A DNA stretch of 64,000 bases from Bacteroidales bacterium (GCA_017615595.1 JAFZZT010000050.1:1-64000), one strand, 5' to 3'; positions 7,910 through 17,186 are shown, numbered from the stretch's first letter. Translations and numbers: made by a program. The notes: generated by a model from the letters alone, not told the origin.

Positions 7910-8454
7910 TTAATTATTCTTAGTTTTTATTGCTTTTTTCTTGTTTTTTAATTCGTTTCTAATCAGTTCTTTTATTTTTTGTTCGGGAAAGTCGAGCTGG
8001 TATTCCGCCACACCGATAGGGGCATTGCTTCATAAAACATCTCCTCTTGTGAAGACAATTTATTCATTAATAACACATTATGACCCCAAGGCAAAACTGC
8101 AACAAGTTGTTGCAGTTTTTGATCCGAAGCGGAAAAGGTATCATAGAACTGCTTCATGTTCCACAAATTGCGAGGAGAGAAACCCATTTGAGGGAACTCT
8201 TTTTTCAAATCTGCCGAAAGTCGGTTGATGATGGCACTGCCGTATCCCTCATCTATCTTGCGCTCCGAAAGCTGGCGACCGATATTCCAATACAATTGGA
8301 TAATGGAACTATTCATGCGCCGTGCCAACGATATCCTAGTACTTTTGATATCGGCAAAAATTTGCTTTAAAAGCAAATCATAATCATTTTCGCTCAAAGC
8401 ATTGACAACAGTAAAGGAAGTTGCATGTGAGTTATGTGTATCATCTCTTTTCAT
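7910..8454 (-). pseudogene. Broken DUF1016 / YhcG-type PDDEXK nuclease gene
   Basis: The ATG at 8454 opens a clear DUF1016 N-terminal domain (ARRMNSSIIQLYWNIGRQLS, RLSADLKKEFPQMGFSPRNL, MKQFY) of about 135 residues. Around 8010-8040 the frame shifts. The next frame holds PIGVAEYQLDFPEQKIKELI and then runs to a stop at 7910-7912; PIGVAEYQL is the usual C-terminal motif of these roughly 350-residue proteins. The whole PDDEXK nuclease centre is therefore deleted and the two ends are joined one base out of frame. The open frame alone stops at 7972 after 160 codons. This is probably a dead member of the restriction island. Confidence 0.85.
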
Positions 8455-8607
8455 CTTATACGAGAAAAATATTTAACGCTTTGATTTATAATTAATTATT
8501 GTATTGTCTATTCAACAATCCCAGTTTTTTGTTTTTACCCGTTCAATACCAGCGGCAAAGATATAATTTTATATCAAACGAAACACACCAAATCAAGATG
8601 TTTTTCC

Positions 8608-8615
8608 TATCTTTG
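8608..8615 (+). promoter_or_regulatory. -7 promoter box of the SGNH/MBOAT operon
   Basis: TATCTTTGCAG matches TAnnTTTG. It lies about 30 bp before the first ATG of a three-gene operon. Confidence 0.6.
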
Positions 8616-8644
8616 CAGCCCTCAAAAATGAGCCTTGTCAAAAA

Positions 8645-10081
8645 ATGAAAGCGAGTCGCGTCCTACTATTCATCATCCTCATACTCACCGCTTTGGGAGC
8701 TATTTGCTATTTCTTCCCGAGGCAAGGGGTGAAGATCGGAAATACGGAGATAAACTTCCCTTCCATCGATGAGGTGCTGGTGGGCGACACCACCGTCAAG
8801 GATATCAAGAAGGTGGCACCGGAGAGGGACACGGTGGAGCTGGCGCACCTCAACAGTCTGCGCGACACGCTGGAACGGTTCGAAGAAGCCGTGAAAGAAG
8901 GAGTCGGACATTTTTACTACCCCAATGACGATGCCTCTTTCTTCGACCCGCTCTTCCGCAAGCTGGCCAGTGCCAAGGCCAATGGCGAGGTGGTGCGCAT
9001 CCTGCACTACGGCGACTCGCAGATCGAGATGGACCGCATCTCCTGCGACATCCGGCGTTTCTTCCAGCGCACCTTCGGCGGCGGCGGTCCGGGACTCGTG
9101 CCCGTCATCCAGTCGATACCCTCCTTTGCCGTCAGCCAAAACGCCTCCGGTGACCTGGTCCTGCACACCTCCTACGGCGAGGGCGCGCGGGCCAACGGCA
9201 ACTACGGGCTCATGTGCAAGTGCTACCAGCTGACGGGCGCCGCCACCTTCAACGCGGTGGCCTCCCGGCACAAGGACACCGACTGGCGCGTCAAACGCTT
9301 CTCGACCATCACGATGCTCTACAACGACCGCAACGGCAACCTGTCGGCCACCCTCAGCGACCGTAACAGTCCATACCGCGACACGGCCACCTCCACGCGG
9401 ACTGGCGTGCACGCCTTCCGTTGGCAGATGGACAGCGCCACCGCCTCGTTGCGCATCTCCATGAAAGGCAACGCCGACATCTACGGCATCTTCCTCGACA
9501 ACGGTCCCGGCGTGGCGGTCGATAACATCCCGCTGCGCGCCTCCTCCGGCAACCAGTTTACCTTGATCACCGACACCCTGCTGAAGGCCTGCTACCGAGA
9601 AGCCAACGTGGGCATGATCATCCTGCAATTCGGCGGCAACTCCGTGCCGGTCATCTACAACGACAAGTCGCTGAACAACTACCTCACCACTATCGAGCGC
9701 CAGATACGCTATGTCAAGCGCGCCTGCCCGCAGGCCACCATCCTCTTCATCGGCCCGTCCGACATGAGCAAGAGCCAGGGTGGCGCCATGCGCACCTACC
9801 CGATGTTGCCGCGACTCATCGACAGTCTCCGCTCCATCGCCCTGCGCAACCATGCCGCCTACTGGGACATCTACGAGGTGATGGGCGGAGAGAACTCCAT
9901 GGTCTCCTGGGTCCGCAGCGGCCTCGCCGGTCCCGACTATGTGCACTTCACTCCCGCCGGCGCACACAGGGTGGGCAAGACGCTTGCCGACAACTTCGCC
10001 ACCGCGTACGAGTACTACCGCACCCGCAAGAGCATCACTCCCGAACAACAAAAAAAACTATGGAACGAGTCCGGACAATAA
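8645..10081 (+). CDS. Membrane-anchored SGNH/GDSL-hydrolase-like protein
   Basis: 478 residues. An N-terminal membrane helix (residues 5-24) has a short cytoplasmic end, so the rest is periplasmic. The SGNH fold is marked by LHYGDSQIEMD (Ser125 as nucleophile), a block-III-like LQFGGNS, and DYVHFTPAG (Asp431, His434) near the end. It is the first gene of an operon with a second SGNH protein (22-bp overlap) and an MBOAT acyltransferase. By analogy with alginate and peptidoglycan O-acetylation systems, it may transfer or remove acyl groups on a surface glycan. The glycan is not known. Confidence 0.78.
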   Translation: MKASRVLLFIILILTALGAICYFFPRQGVKIGNTEINFPSIDEVLVGDTTVKDIKKVAPERDTVELAHLNSLRDTLERFEEAVKEGVGHFYYPNDDASFFDPLFRKLASAKANGEVVRILHYGDSQIEMDRISCDIRRFFQRTFGGGGPGLVPVIQSIPSFAVSQNASGDLVLHTSYGEGARANGNYGLMCKCYQLTGAATFNAVASRHKDTDWRVKRFSTITMLYNDRNGNLSATLSDRNSPYRDTATSTRTGVHAFRWQMDSATASLRISMKGNADIYGIFLDNGPGVAVDNIPLRASSGNQFTLITDTLLKACYREANVGMIILQFGGNSVPVIYNDKSLNNYLTTIERQIRYVKRACPQATILFIGPSDMSKSQGGAMRTYPMLPRLIDSLRSIALRNHAAYWDIYEVMGGENSMVSWVRSGLAGPDYVHFTPAGAHRVGKTLADNFATAYEYYRTRKSITPEQQKKLWNESGQ

Positions 10082-11391
10082 CATTGCTACTCATCGGCTT
10101 GTGCGTGACTATATGTTGCCACGCGCAGGTGGACATCACCCAGGAGGACTCCATCCCGCAGATCCCGCTGGTGACGGACACCCTGCTGGCCGTAGATAGC
10201 AGCAATGTGCTGATCAGCGACACCGATGTGGTGGAAGACTCCGGCGTAGAGGATCCATACATCCGCTACGACCTCAACCACTTGGTTTGGGGTCGCGACA
10301 GCATGACTCTCGTCAACTTCTTCGAGAAACTGTCACGGGTCATGGAGACCAAGCAAGGCAATATCCACATCGTGCATCTCGGCGCCTCGCACGTGCAGGC
10401 GGGCACCTTCACGCACCGGCTCCGCACGCACCTGCTTGACGAATATGGCCGTCCTGCAGAACGCGGCTTCATCTTCCCCTACTCCACCGCCTCCAACTGC
10501 AACAACCCCAGCGACTACCGCATCAGCAAGCGCGCCACCTTCAACCTCATCCGCAACGTCTATCAGAACTACACCTTCCCCTTGGGTGGCAGCGGCATCG
10601 CCGTCTGGTGCTCCGACACCGCCAACTACATGACCATCAAGATGAACGCCCCCGGCTACGACTTCTATGCCGACACCATCATCCTGCTGGGCGAAACGCA
10701 CGGATGGCCCATCGACCCCATCCTGCAATACGACACCATCTACCACTTCCCCGACACCGAGGACCTGGCCAACGGCCGCTACTACTTCTACTGCAACCAG
10801 CCTGTCAGGGACTTTACCTTGCATTTCCCGTGCAGCGCGCGCGACACCTTTGTGGTCAATGGCATCCTGCTGCGCAACGGGCAGACAGGCATCACCGTCT
10901 CCTCCATCGGCGTCAACGGGGCACAGGTCACCTCGTACCTGCGCTGCAAGAACTTCGTCCGCGACTGGGAACTGATCAAACCCGACCTGGTCATCTTCGG
11001 CATCGGAGTCAACGACGCCTACGGCTCGACCTTCGACTCCCTGGCATTCAAGAACAACTACCTGAAGCTGGTGGCCCGCATCCGCGAGGCCAACCCCGAC
11101 TGCGCCTTCATCTTCCTCTCCAACAACGACACCTGGAAGAAGGGCAAGAAAGGCAAATACTACGTCAACCCTACCGGCCCGGCCGTCAGCGACGTGATGC
11201 ATCGACTCGCCAACCTCACCGGTGGCGCCGTGTGGGACCAGTTCCACATCATGGGCGGCCTGCGCTCCATGAGCACCTGGCGCAAGAAAGGACTGGCACA
11301 GAAAGACCACGTCCACTTCACCGCCGCTGGCTACCAGCTGCTCGGCGACCTGCTGTTTGAGGCTATTATGAACGAAATAAAGAAGCAGTAG
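10060..11391 (+). CDS. Periplasmic SGNH-hydrolase-like protein, second of pair
   Basis: 443 residues with an Sec signal peptide (hydrophobic TLLLIGLCVTICCHAQ). The fold resembles the preceding protein: VHLGASHVQAG holds the nucleophile position (Ser110, with Ala in place of the Asp of GDS), GIGVNDAYG is block-III-like, and DHVHFTAAG gives Asp416/His419. GxSH at the first block recalls AlgJ/AlgX-type acetyltransferases more than free esterases. The start lies inside the upstream gene and the stop is one base from the MBOAT start, so the three are tightly coupled. Probable role: delivering an acyl group to glycan in the periplasm (inference). Confidence 0.75.
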   Translation: MERVRTITLLLIGLCVTICCHAQVDITQEDSIPQIPLVTDTLLAVDSSNVLISDTDVVEDSGVEDPYIRYDLNHLVWGRDSMTLVNFFEKLSRVMETKQGNIHIVHLGASHVQAGTFTHRLRTHLLDEYGRPAERGFIFPYSTASNCNNPSDYRISKRATFNLIRNVYQNYTFPLGGSGIAVWCSDTANYMTIKMNAPGYDFYADTIILLGETHGWPIDPILQYDTIYHFPDTEDLANGRYYFYCNQPVRDFTLHFPCSARDTFVVNGILLRNGQTGITVSSIGVNGAQVTSYLRCKNFVRDWELIKPDLVIFGIGVNDAYGSTFDSLAFKNNYLKLVARIREANPDCAFIFLSNNDTWKKGKKGKYYVNPTGPAVSDVMHRLANLTGGAVWDQFHIMGGLRSMSTWRKKGLAQKDHVHFTAAGYQLLGDLLFEAIMNEIKKQ

Positions 11392-11392
11392 G

Positions 11393-13252
11393 ATGACCTG
11401 GGATAATCTGAAAATATTTCTGCACAACATCTTCTCCTTCAACGAGGAATACCCGTTGCTATTCACGCAGTTCAACTTCTGGGCCTTCTTCGCCCTCGTG
11501 TTCGCCCTCTTCACCATCTTCCATCGCAAACGGCTGCTGCGCAACGCCTTCCTCTTCTTCGCCAGCATCTTCTTCTACTACAAGACCAGCGGCCTCTTCG
11601 TGCTCATCCTCATCTTCGACATGTTCTACAATTACTTCATCGGCATATTGTTGGACAAGTCGCCACGGCAATGGGCACGCAAGACCTATATGATCACCGG
11701 CGTGGTACTGAATCTCGCCATCCTCTGCTATTTCAAATACGCCTACTTCTTCACCGATGCCTACAACACCATGGTGGGCAGTCAGCATGAAGTCATCAAC
11801 TGGCTGGCCCAGTGGACGAACGACTGGACGGGCAAGAACTACTTCGACGCCTCCAAGATCCTCTTGCCCGTGGGCATCTCCTTCTACACCTTCCAGAACA
11901 TCAGCTATGTGGTGGATGTCTATCGCAAGAAGGTGGCACATGTCAGCAACCTCCTGGACTTCGGCTTCTACGTCTCCTTCTTCCCACAGCTGGTGGCAGG
12001 TCCCATCGTGCGTGCCGACAGCTTCGTGCCGCAGTTGTACAAACCCTTCTCGTTGAGCAAGCGCCAGTTCGGCATCGCCGTCTTCTGGATCCTCAACGGC
12101 TTGGCCAAGAAGCTGATCATGAGCGACTACCTGGCCGTCAACTTCGTGGACCGCGTCTTCAACAACCCCTCCTTGTTCACGCCCTTTGAGAATCTGTCGG
12201 CGCTGTTCATCTATTCGTTGCAGGTCTATGCTGACTTCTCCGGCTATACCGACATCGCCATCGGCGTGGCCATGCTGATGGGTTTCCACCTGCCCACGAA
12301 CTTCAACTCGCCCTACAAGGCCACCAACGCCGGCAACTTCTGGAAACGGTGGCACATCTCGCTCTCCAACTGGCTGAAAGACTATCTCTACATCCCGTTA
12401 GGCGGCAACCGGAATGCCACATTCGGCACCTATTTCTGCATCCTGTTCATCGCCTTCGTCATCATCATGCTCACCAAGAGCGCGGTCATCACCATCATCA
12501 TCGCCTCAATAGCGGTCATCCTGACCATCTTCTCCATCGCGTCCAAGAAGGCGCGTTTGAAGATCAGCACCAACCTCAACAACATGAACACCATGCTGTT
12601 GGGCGGCTTGTGGCACGGGGCCTCCTGGAACTTCATGATCTGGGGTGGTCTCAACGGACTCGGCATCCTCGGCTACAAGATTTGGCGGCACTGCAACAAC
12701 TGGGTGAAGCCGCTCGTCATCGGCGGCATCTTTGCCATCTTCATGGTCTGCAACCACTTCTTCCCAGCCCCCATCCTGCGCATCGCCTGCGTCTGGACGG
12801 GCGTGATAACTGCGGGAACGCTGATCAAGTCCACCTACTCGCTGGTTTTCCCGACAAGGGATGTACCTTGGCTGGATAAAGTGTGGGGCATCACGCAGAC
12901 CTTCGTCTTCATCACCTTCACGCGGTTGTTCTTCCGTTCCGGCTCCAACCTCGACCCCGCGCTGGCTAACGAGACCGCCTGGAACACCGCCAAGAGCATG
13001 GTCAACAGCATCGGCGACAGCTGGAATACGGCCGTGATTCCCGACATCATTCACAACTACCGCACCGTCTTCATTCTCTTCGTTCTCGGCATGATCATCC
13101 ACTGGCTACCTGATAGATGGAAGAGATGGTACCGCATGAACTTCGCCATGCTGCCCGTCTGGGTCATCGGCATCATCGTGGTGGTGGTGGTCTTCGTGCT
13201 ATACCAGTTCGTCTCTGCGGATTTACAGCCGTTCATTTACTTCCAGTTCTAA
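11393..13252 (+). CDS. MBOAT-family O-acyltransferase (AlgI/PatA-like)
   Basis: A 619-residue polytopic membrane protein with ten or more hydrophobic segments. MBOAT features include LLPVGISFYTFQNISYVVDV, FPQLVAGPIVRA, FWKRWHISLSNWLKDYLYIP and the invariant His in GGLWHGASWNF (His408). These proteins pass acetyl or other acyl groups across or within the membrane onto polysaccharides. With the two SGNH partners just upstream it forms a complete O-acylation module, as algI with algJ/X or patA with patB. A short insert of hydrophobic and Ile-rich residues (around 350-390) lengthens the central loop. It ends the operon. Confidence 0.92.
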   Translation: MTWDNLKIFLHNIFSFNEEYPLLFTQFNFWAFFALVFALFTIFHRKRLLRNAFLFFASIFFYYKTSGLFVLILIFDMFYNYFIGILLDKSPRQWARKTYMITGVVLNLAILCYFKYAYFFTDAYNTMVGSQHEVINWLAQWTNDWTGKNYFDASKILLPVGISFYTFQNISYVVDVYRKKVAHVSNLLDFGFYVSFFPQLVAGPIVRADSFVPQLYKPFSLSKRQFGIAVFWILNGLAKKLIMSDYLAVNFVDRVFNNPSLFTPFENLSALFIYSLQVYADFSGYTDIAIGVAMLMGFHLPTNFNSPYKATNAGNFWKRWHISLSNWLKDYLYIPLGGNRNATFGTYFCILFIAFVIIMLTKSAVITIIIASIAVILTIFSIASKKARLKISTNLNNMNTMLLGGLWHGASWNFMIWGGLNGLGILGYKIWRHCNNWVKPLVIGGIFAIFMVCNHFFPAPILRIACVWTGVITAGTLIKSTYSLVFPTRDVPWLDKVWGITQTFVFITFTRLFFRSGSNLDPALANETAWNTAKSMVNSIGDSWNTAVIPDIIHNYRTVFILFVLGMIIHWLPDRWKRWYRMNFAMLPVWVIGIIVVVVVFVLYQFVSADLQPFIYFQF

Positions 13253-13282
13253 GGGAATAAAGGCAATAGGGAAATCTGGAGA

Positions 13283-13469
13283 TTACACCAAACACACCCT
13301 TCGTAACTCCTCAGAAAACCGCGTAATCCCTTCTTGGATGCGTTGCACAGTCTTGGTTGACGGACGACTCTTTCCTCATCTCGATAAAGCCGATTTTGTG
13401 GTTGTGTTGCGGCACCGCCGTATAACTGCCGTCATTGTTCCGCTCTATTATCACCGTGATGATTTCCAT
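13283..13469 (-). pseudogene. Remnant of a small HicB-like antitoxin-type gene
   Basis: From an ATG at 13469 the minus strand reads MEIITVIIERNNDGSYTAV, the pattern of HicB-like antitoxins, which start with a strand ending in IERxxDG. The frame stops at 13311 after 52 codons. The +1 frame continues as TKTVQRIQEGITRFSEEL to a stop at 13283, so a frameshift has probably broken a gene of about 60 codons. No HicA-like toxin frame is seen nearby. The assignment is weak because the piece is so short. Confidence 0.4.
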
Positions 13470-13525
13470 CACTATGTTTTTATTTATTTCACATTATTCC
13501 CGATTGTTCCATCGCATGCTTCTCC

Positions 13526-15571
13526 CTATATTCCGAACGCTTCCCGATGCCACAAGACATAGCGATACGCTTTCATCAGCAAGCTGAAATTGGAGAAGTT
13601 GGCATCTTTCATGGAGGGACCTTTGATTTCACCGACAAAGCGCATGAAAGGAAGGCTCGTGGCGGGAAACAAAAGATTGTCGCATTGGATTTGGAAGGGC
13701 GTCATGTAAGGGAAAAAACCATAGTTGCACGCATCGTCAGTGCAGCTCACCACCAACGATTTGCCCGCCTTGTTTTGAAAGGTGATTTTAAAAGTGCTGA
13801 AAGCGGTGCAGCCTCCTTCCTGGTAACTTTTAATGATTTTCGTCCAGATGCTGTCGTCCAGCTGGGGAAGAATGACCAAAATGCGCTCTCGGGTGGCGCT
13901 GTCGCACGAGACACTAACATCGAATATCGACCGAGAGAAATAACGTCTAAGAGAATCGTAATCGGCCTGCGTGAATCCCAGATCGGACACGCGCACAGCT
14001 GCATTGTAACCCGTGTTGAGTGCCTCCAGCTCCTGACGAAGCTGATCGGCCGTGAAGGTGTGTGTGAACTTCGCTCCTTTCTTCCAAAGCGACAATTTCT
14101 TGATGACAAAATCATTGTCCTCCAGTCGATAAAGGACCCTCTCCGAGTAGCTTTGTCCTTCGCAAGCGTGGAACTTATACTCAATATCCACCGACACTAC
14201 CGGGCTTTTCAGAAACTTATCCAACGGCCGCTCATAGCGGAAGGGGGTGATTTCCGGTGTATCCATCTTCACAAGGTATTGTTGCGCACCGTCTGAGAGG
14301 AGCAGACACCCGGCAAGTTTGCCCGTGCCGACCTGCACTTCCCGAATTGTGAACGGAGTTTTCAGATGCCGGTACCACCTTTGATCATGTTGGTCAAAGA
14401 AGATAAGATCTTGGGGGCTGCTGCCCACGGCAACCCGAGCATCCTTGACATTTGACTTCCACACAACGGCTCCATCATGACGATAAACAGGAAAATACTG
14501 ATTAGGCCTCAGTGGTATATTTTCAGTATAAAGTCCACAGGCAGTCATCCCCTCAGCTGTAATCCGATACAGACTATCTATTCGGCCTTGTTTCCAATGG
14601 AATTGTTCTTCATTAAAAGAAAGCCCATAAACTGCTTGTCTGTCGGCTTGTTTTATCACGGTAAAATAACAGGGGCCGTTTGTGTTAACAGTGTCGAAAG
14701 TGATCAAATCGGCACTCCGGAGCATTTGGTTCTCCCGAGTGACCATCACCCATTCTTCGTTTTGTCGATCCACGGCGAAATCACGGATGTTAAGCGGAAT
14801 CTCCCGCCAAGAGATGGAGTCGATAGAGGTCCAGAAGTAGCGATCAGCCTGCTCCATTACCATCTTGGAGCGGCAAATCGCAAAGGAGTAGAAAAAATAA
14901 TTCTTCTTGATTTCAGGATGTTGGTCGTATGGGGTGGGAATTTTCTCATAGTGTGCCCAGTTGTCGCGTGTCATCACCAGACTTTCCCTTGAAATGCCCA
15001 TTGAATCCTTCCAATTGAGCCGGCCCATTCCGTCTTGCCCGTTATCGTCCATGTCAAAACGGAACTTCGGGTCAGGAATCTTCGCAATCTCCTGAAAATG
15101 CAGACCTTTGTCGGTCGAAAGATACATGATACTATCCACGCGAAGCCAGACCTGTCCGCCATCACAACCCACCACACAGATCTTGTCTCGTTGCATCCGA
15201 TACGGCATAGACAAGTATTGCCAAGTTTTGCCTCCGTCGGCAGAGCGCAAGTACTTGTTATAGCGCGAGTTTGTGTCAGACGGATCAAAGATTCTGCCGA
15301 AAATGAGCACTGTGTTGGTGTCGGGACACACCACATAGCTGAAATCCACCGCATAACTGTATGGGTGCGGCACTGCCTTCCAAGTATCTGACATGCCGAT
15401 CGTATGCCAAACATTATAATTGTCGCTCATCCAGATTTCACCCGAAGGAGAAACGACGAAAGAGGTCCAGCCTGGGATATCCAGGCTTGCCTTATAGTCG
15501 CGGGCCGAGTTCTGCGCCGCCACACCGTACAAGCACAGCAACATGCCTATTATGACGACAATCTGCTTCAT
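13526..15571 (-). CDS. Secreted beta-propeller-like protein (BNR-type repeats), function unknown
   Basis: 681 residues with a signal peptide (MKQIVVIIGMLLCLYGVAAQ). The first 300 residues contain sialidase-type Asp-box signals such as SADGGKTWQ and STDKGLHF, alternating with W-rich strands (SGEIWMSDNYNVW), so a beta-propeller is likely. The C-terminal half shows no recognised domain. No catalytic residues of true sialidases can be pointed out and there is no T9SS C-terminal signal, so it is probably periplasmic or outer-membrane associated. It stands alone between the antitoxin remnant and the SDR gene. Confidence 0.6.
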   Translation of the reverse strand: MKQIVVIIGMLLCLYGVAAQNSARDYKASLDIPGWTSFVVSPSGEIWMSDNYNVWHTIGMSDTWKAVPHPYSYAVDFSYVVCPDTNTVLIFGRIFDPSDTNSRYNKYLRSADGGKTWQYLSMPYRMQRDKICVVGCDGGQVWLRVDSIMYLSTDKGLHFQEIAKIPDPKFRFDMDDNGQDGMGRLNWKDSMGISRESLVMTRDNWAHYEKIPTPYDQHPEIKKNYFFYSFAICRSKMVMEQADRYFWTSIDSISWREIPLNIRDFAVDRQNEEWVMVTRENQMLRSADLITFDTVNTNGPCYFTVIKQADRQAVYGLSFNEEQFHWKQGRIDSLYRITAEGMTACGLYTENIPLRPNQYFPVYRHDGAVVWKSNVKDARVAVGSSPQDLIFFDQHDQRWYRHLKTPFTIREVQVGTGKLAGCLLLSDGAQQYLVKMDTPEITPFRYERPLDKFLKSPVVSVDIEYKFHACEGQSYSERVLYRLEDNDFVIKKLSLWKKGAKFTHTFTADQLRQELEALNTGYNAAVRVSDLGFTQADYDSLRRYFSRSIFDVSVSCDSATRERILVILPQLDDSIWTKIIKSYQEGGCTAFSTFKITFQNKAGKSLVVSCTDDACNYGFFPYMTPFQIQCDNLLFPATSLPFMRFVGEIKGPSMKDANFSNFSLLMKAYRYVLWHREAFGI

Positions 15572-15595
15572 GACGCGAGTGGTAACATAGGGCCG

Positions 15596-16303
15596 CTAGT
15601 CTTCTTTGACGATCGGATAGAGCTCCACAAACTCACCTTGATGGCTGAGGCCGTCATTGATAAGCTCGGCCATTTTCTCACCCACCGTATCGATGTCATG
15701 AAACCCTGGCAAAGCCATGTTGCCATTCAGGTCGGTTGTGGTGGGACCCGGATGCACGGAGAAGATCTCCAGTGATGATCCCTTTTGCTGGAATTCCATG
15801 GCCATCACGCCCATCATGGCATTCTGGGCGGCCTTGCTCGTCACGTATGCCAGCGGGTGCCAGTAGGGACTGATCTCGGACGGGACGGTGACATTGACAA
15901 TCCGTCCGTGGTTTTGCTCCAGCAGGGGCATCAGCAATTGGGTAAGCGCAAAGGTCCCCACGAAGTTCACCTCGAGGGTCTCCCGAATATCTTCCATGCG
16001 GGTGTGCTGGGCATCCACGGACATGTCGCCAGGAATGCCCGCATTGTTCACCAGCAGGGTCAGCCCGGGATATTTCTCGTTGATCTCTTTGGCCGTCTGG
16101 GCCAGGCTCTCCGTGTCGCGGAGCTCCACATTCACCCATCCAATCACATCGACGCCCAGGGATTTCAGCTTTTCAACGGCCAATTCCGCCCTTTCACAGT
16201 GGCGTGCGCCCACGATGACCTGCCAGCCACTTAAGCCAAGATGTTTTGCAATACCGAAACCTATGCCCTTATTGGCACCTGTCACAAAGACTATCTTCTT
16301 CAT
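15596..16303 (-). CDS. Short-chain dehydrogenase/reductase (SDR)
   Basis: A 235-residue classical SDR. TGANKGIGFGIA (residues 8-19) binds the nucleotide, NNAG is at 86-89 and YVTSK (Tyr153, Lys157) is catalytic. Arg34 in the GARHCERAE segment after strand 2 favours NADP(H). The sequence resembles plant-type carbonyl reductases in its ANKGIGF start. The substrate is unknown. A -7 box TATATTTG lies upstream at 16352-16359. Confidence 0.88.
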   Translation of the reverse strand: MKKIVFVTGANKGIGFGIAKHLGLSGWQVIVGARHCERAELAVEKLKSLGVDVIGWVNVELRDTESLAQTAKEINEKYPGLTLLVNNAGIPGDMSVDAQHTRMEDIRETLEVNFVGTFALTQLLMPLLEQNHGRIVNVTVPSEISPYWHPLAYVTSKAAQNAMMGVMAMEFQQKGSSLEIFSVHPGPTTTDLNGNMALPGFHDIDTVGEKMAELINDGLSHQGEFVELYPIVKED

Positions 16304-16351
16304 CTTTCAAAAGTATTTAATGTTGTTATTTTTTTACAAAAAACTGGGCAG

Positions 16352-16359
16352 CAAATATA
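16352..16359 (-). promoter_or_regulatory. -7 promoter box of the SDR gene
   Basis: The minus strand reads TATATTTG, 49 bp upstream of the SDR start codon. Confidence 0.5.
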
Positions 16360-16408
16360 CAAAAAGTTGGATAACCCTTATTGCCAACTTTTGTACTGTC
16401 CTTTATCC

Positions 16409-16942
16409 CTATTCGACAACCTTCCACTCCCCCGGCTGGAGGGAGCCCAGGCCAAGGTCGCCTATTTGGACACGGATGAGCCGTAGGGTTGGGAAGCCGA
16501 CCGCGGCGGTCATGTGGCGCACCTGGCGGTTCTTGCCCTCGGTGAGGGTGAGGCGAACCCAGCTGGTAGGGATGTTGGCGCGATAACGGATAGGTGGCAC
16601 GCGCTCCCAGAGGTCTTGCGGCGGCAGCACCCTATCTGCCTTGCAGGGCCGGGTATGGTAGCCTTTGATGACGACCCCTTTCCTCAGTTTTTGCAGCGCT
16701 TCATCGGTAATCTCCCCATCCACTTGCGCGAGGTAGGTGCGCGGGTGGGCATTCTTCGGATCGAGCAGCCGCTTGACCAGCCGTCCGTCGTCCGTCAGCA
16801 GCAGGGCGCCCTCGCTGTCGTGGTCCAGCCGTCCCGCGGCATATACTCCGGGCGGGAAACCGAACTCGTCGAGGGCCCGATGCCCCGCCTCAGGGGTGAA
16901 CTGGCTCAGCACGCCGTAGGGTTTGTTGAATAAGATTACCAT
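16409..16942 (-). CDS. rluE: 23S rRNA pseudouridine synthase, RluE/RsuA family
   Basis: 177 residues from the ATG at 16942. It isomerises a specific uridine in 23S rRNA. Motifs are ILFNKPYGVLSQF at the N-terminus, AGRLDHDSEGALLLTDDG with the catalytic Asp, and LTEGKNRQVRHMTAAVGFPT with the conserved Arg. There is no S4 domain, as in RluE. A frame upstream to 17017 exists, but a -7 box TATCTTTG at 16987-16994 lies inside it, so the shorter start is preferred. The short length and E. coli RluE-like motif order support RluE over RsuA, though the exact uridine is inferred. Confidence 0.85.
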   Translation of the reverse strand: MVILFNKPYGVLSQFTPEAGHRALDEFGFPPGVYAAGRLDHDSEGALLLTDDGRLVKRLLDPKNAHPRTYLAQVDGEITDEALQKLRKGVVIKGYHTRPCKADRVLPPQDLWERVPPIRYRANIPTSWVRLTLTEGKNRQVRHMTAAVGFPTLRLIRVQIGDLGLGSLQPGEWKVVE

Positions 16943-16986
16943 AAGCTTCCTTCCTTTCAGGCCTTTCCTTGTGACGAAATTTTTTG

Positions 16987-16994
16987 CAAAGATA
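16987..16994 (-). promoter_or_regulatory. -7 promoter box of the rluE-like gene
   Basis: The minus strand reads TATCTTTG. It lies 45 bp before the ATG at 16942 and excludes the upstream start at 17017. Confidence 0.6.
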
Positions 16995-17067
16995 GTCTTT
17001 TTTTTGTCAACTAACACGTAAATGTCATGAATGGGTGATGGTTGTCAGCAAGCTGCCGCCGAAGGCG

Positions 17068-17186
17068 CTCAAAGTGAGGGATTGGAGATCTCTTTCGCTG
17101 CCGCGGGCGTCCTTGCAATAAAAAGCATTGCTGCGCAATGTCATTTTGTTCCCATCCCTTTTTACGTACGCAAGCGTTCGATAAAG
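17068..17186. repeat. 119-bp direct repeat, left copy
   Basis: It matches 18474-18592 at 107 of 119 positions without gaps. Shared blocks include TTTCGCTGCCGCGGGCGTCC, ATTGCTGCGCAATG and CATCCCTTTTTACG. It ends in ACGCAAGCGTTCGATAAAG, whose core recurs three times around the ATPase gene. It contains small palindromes (ATTGCTGCGCAAT, ACGCAAGCGT) and no coding frame. Confidence 0.85.

Noticed and set aside
16943..17017. N-terminal extension of the pseudouridine synthase
   Set aside because: It contains the gene's own -7 promoter box and has no family counterpart.
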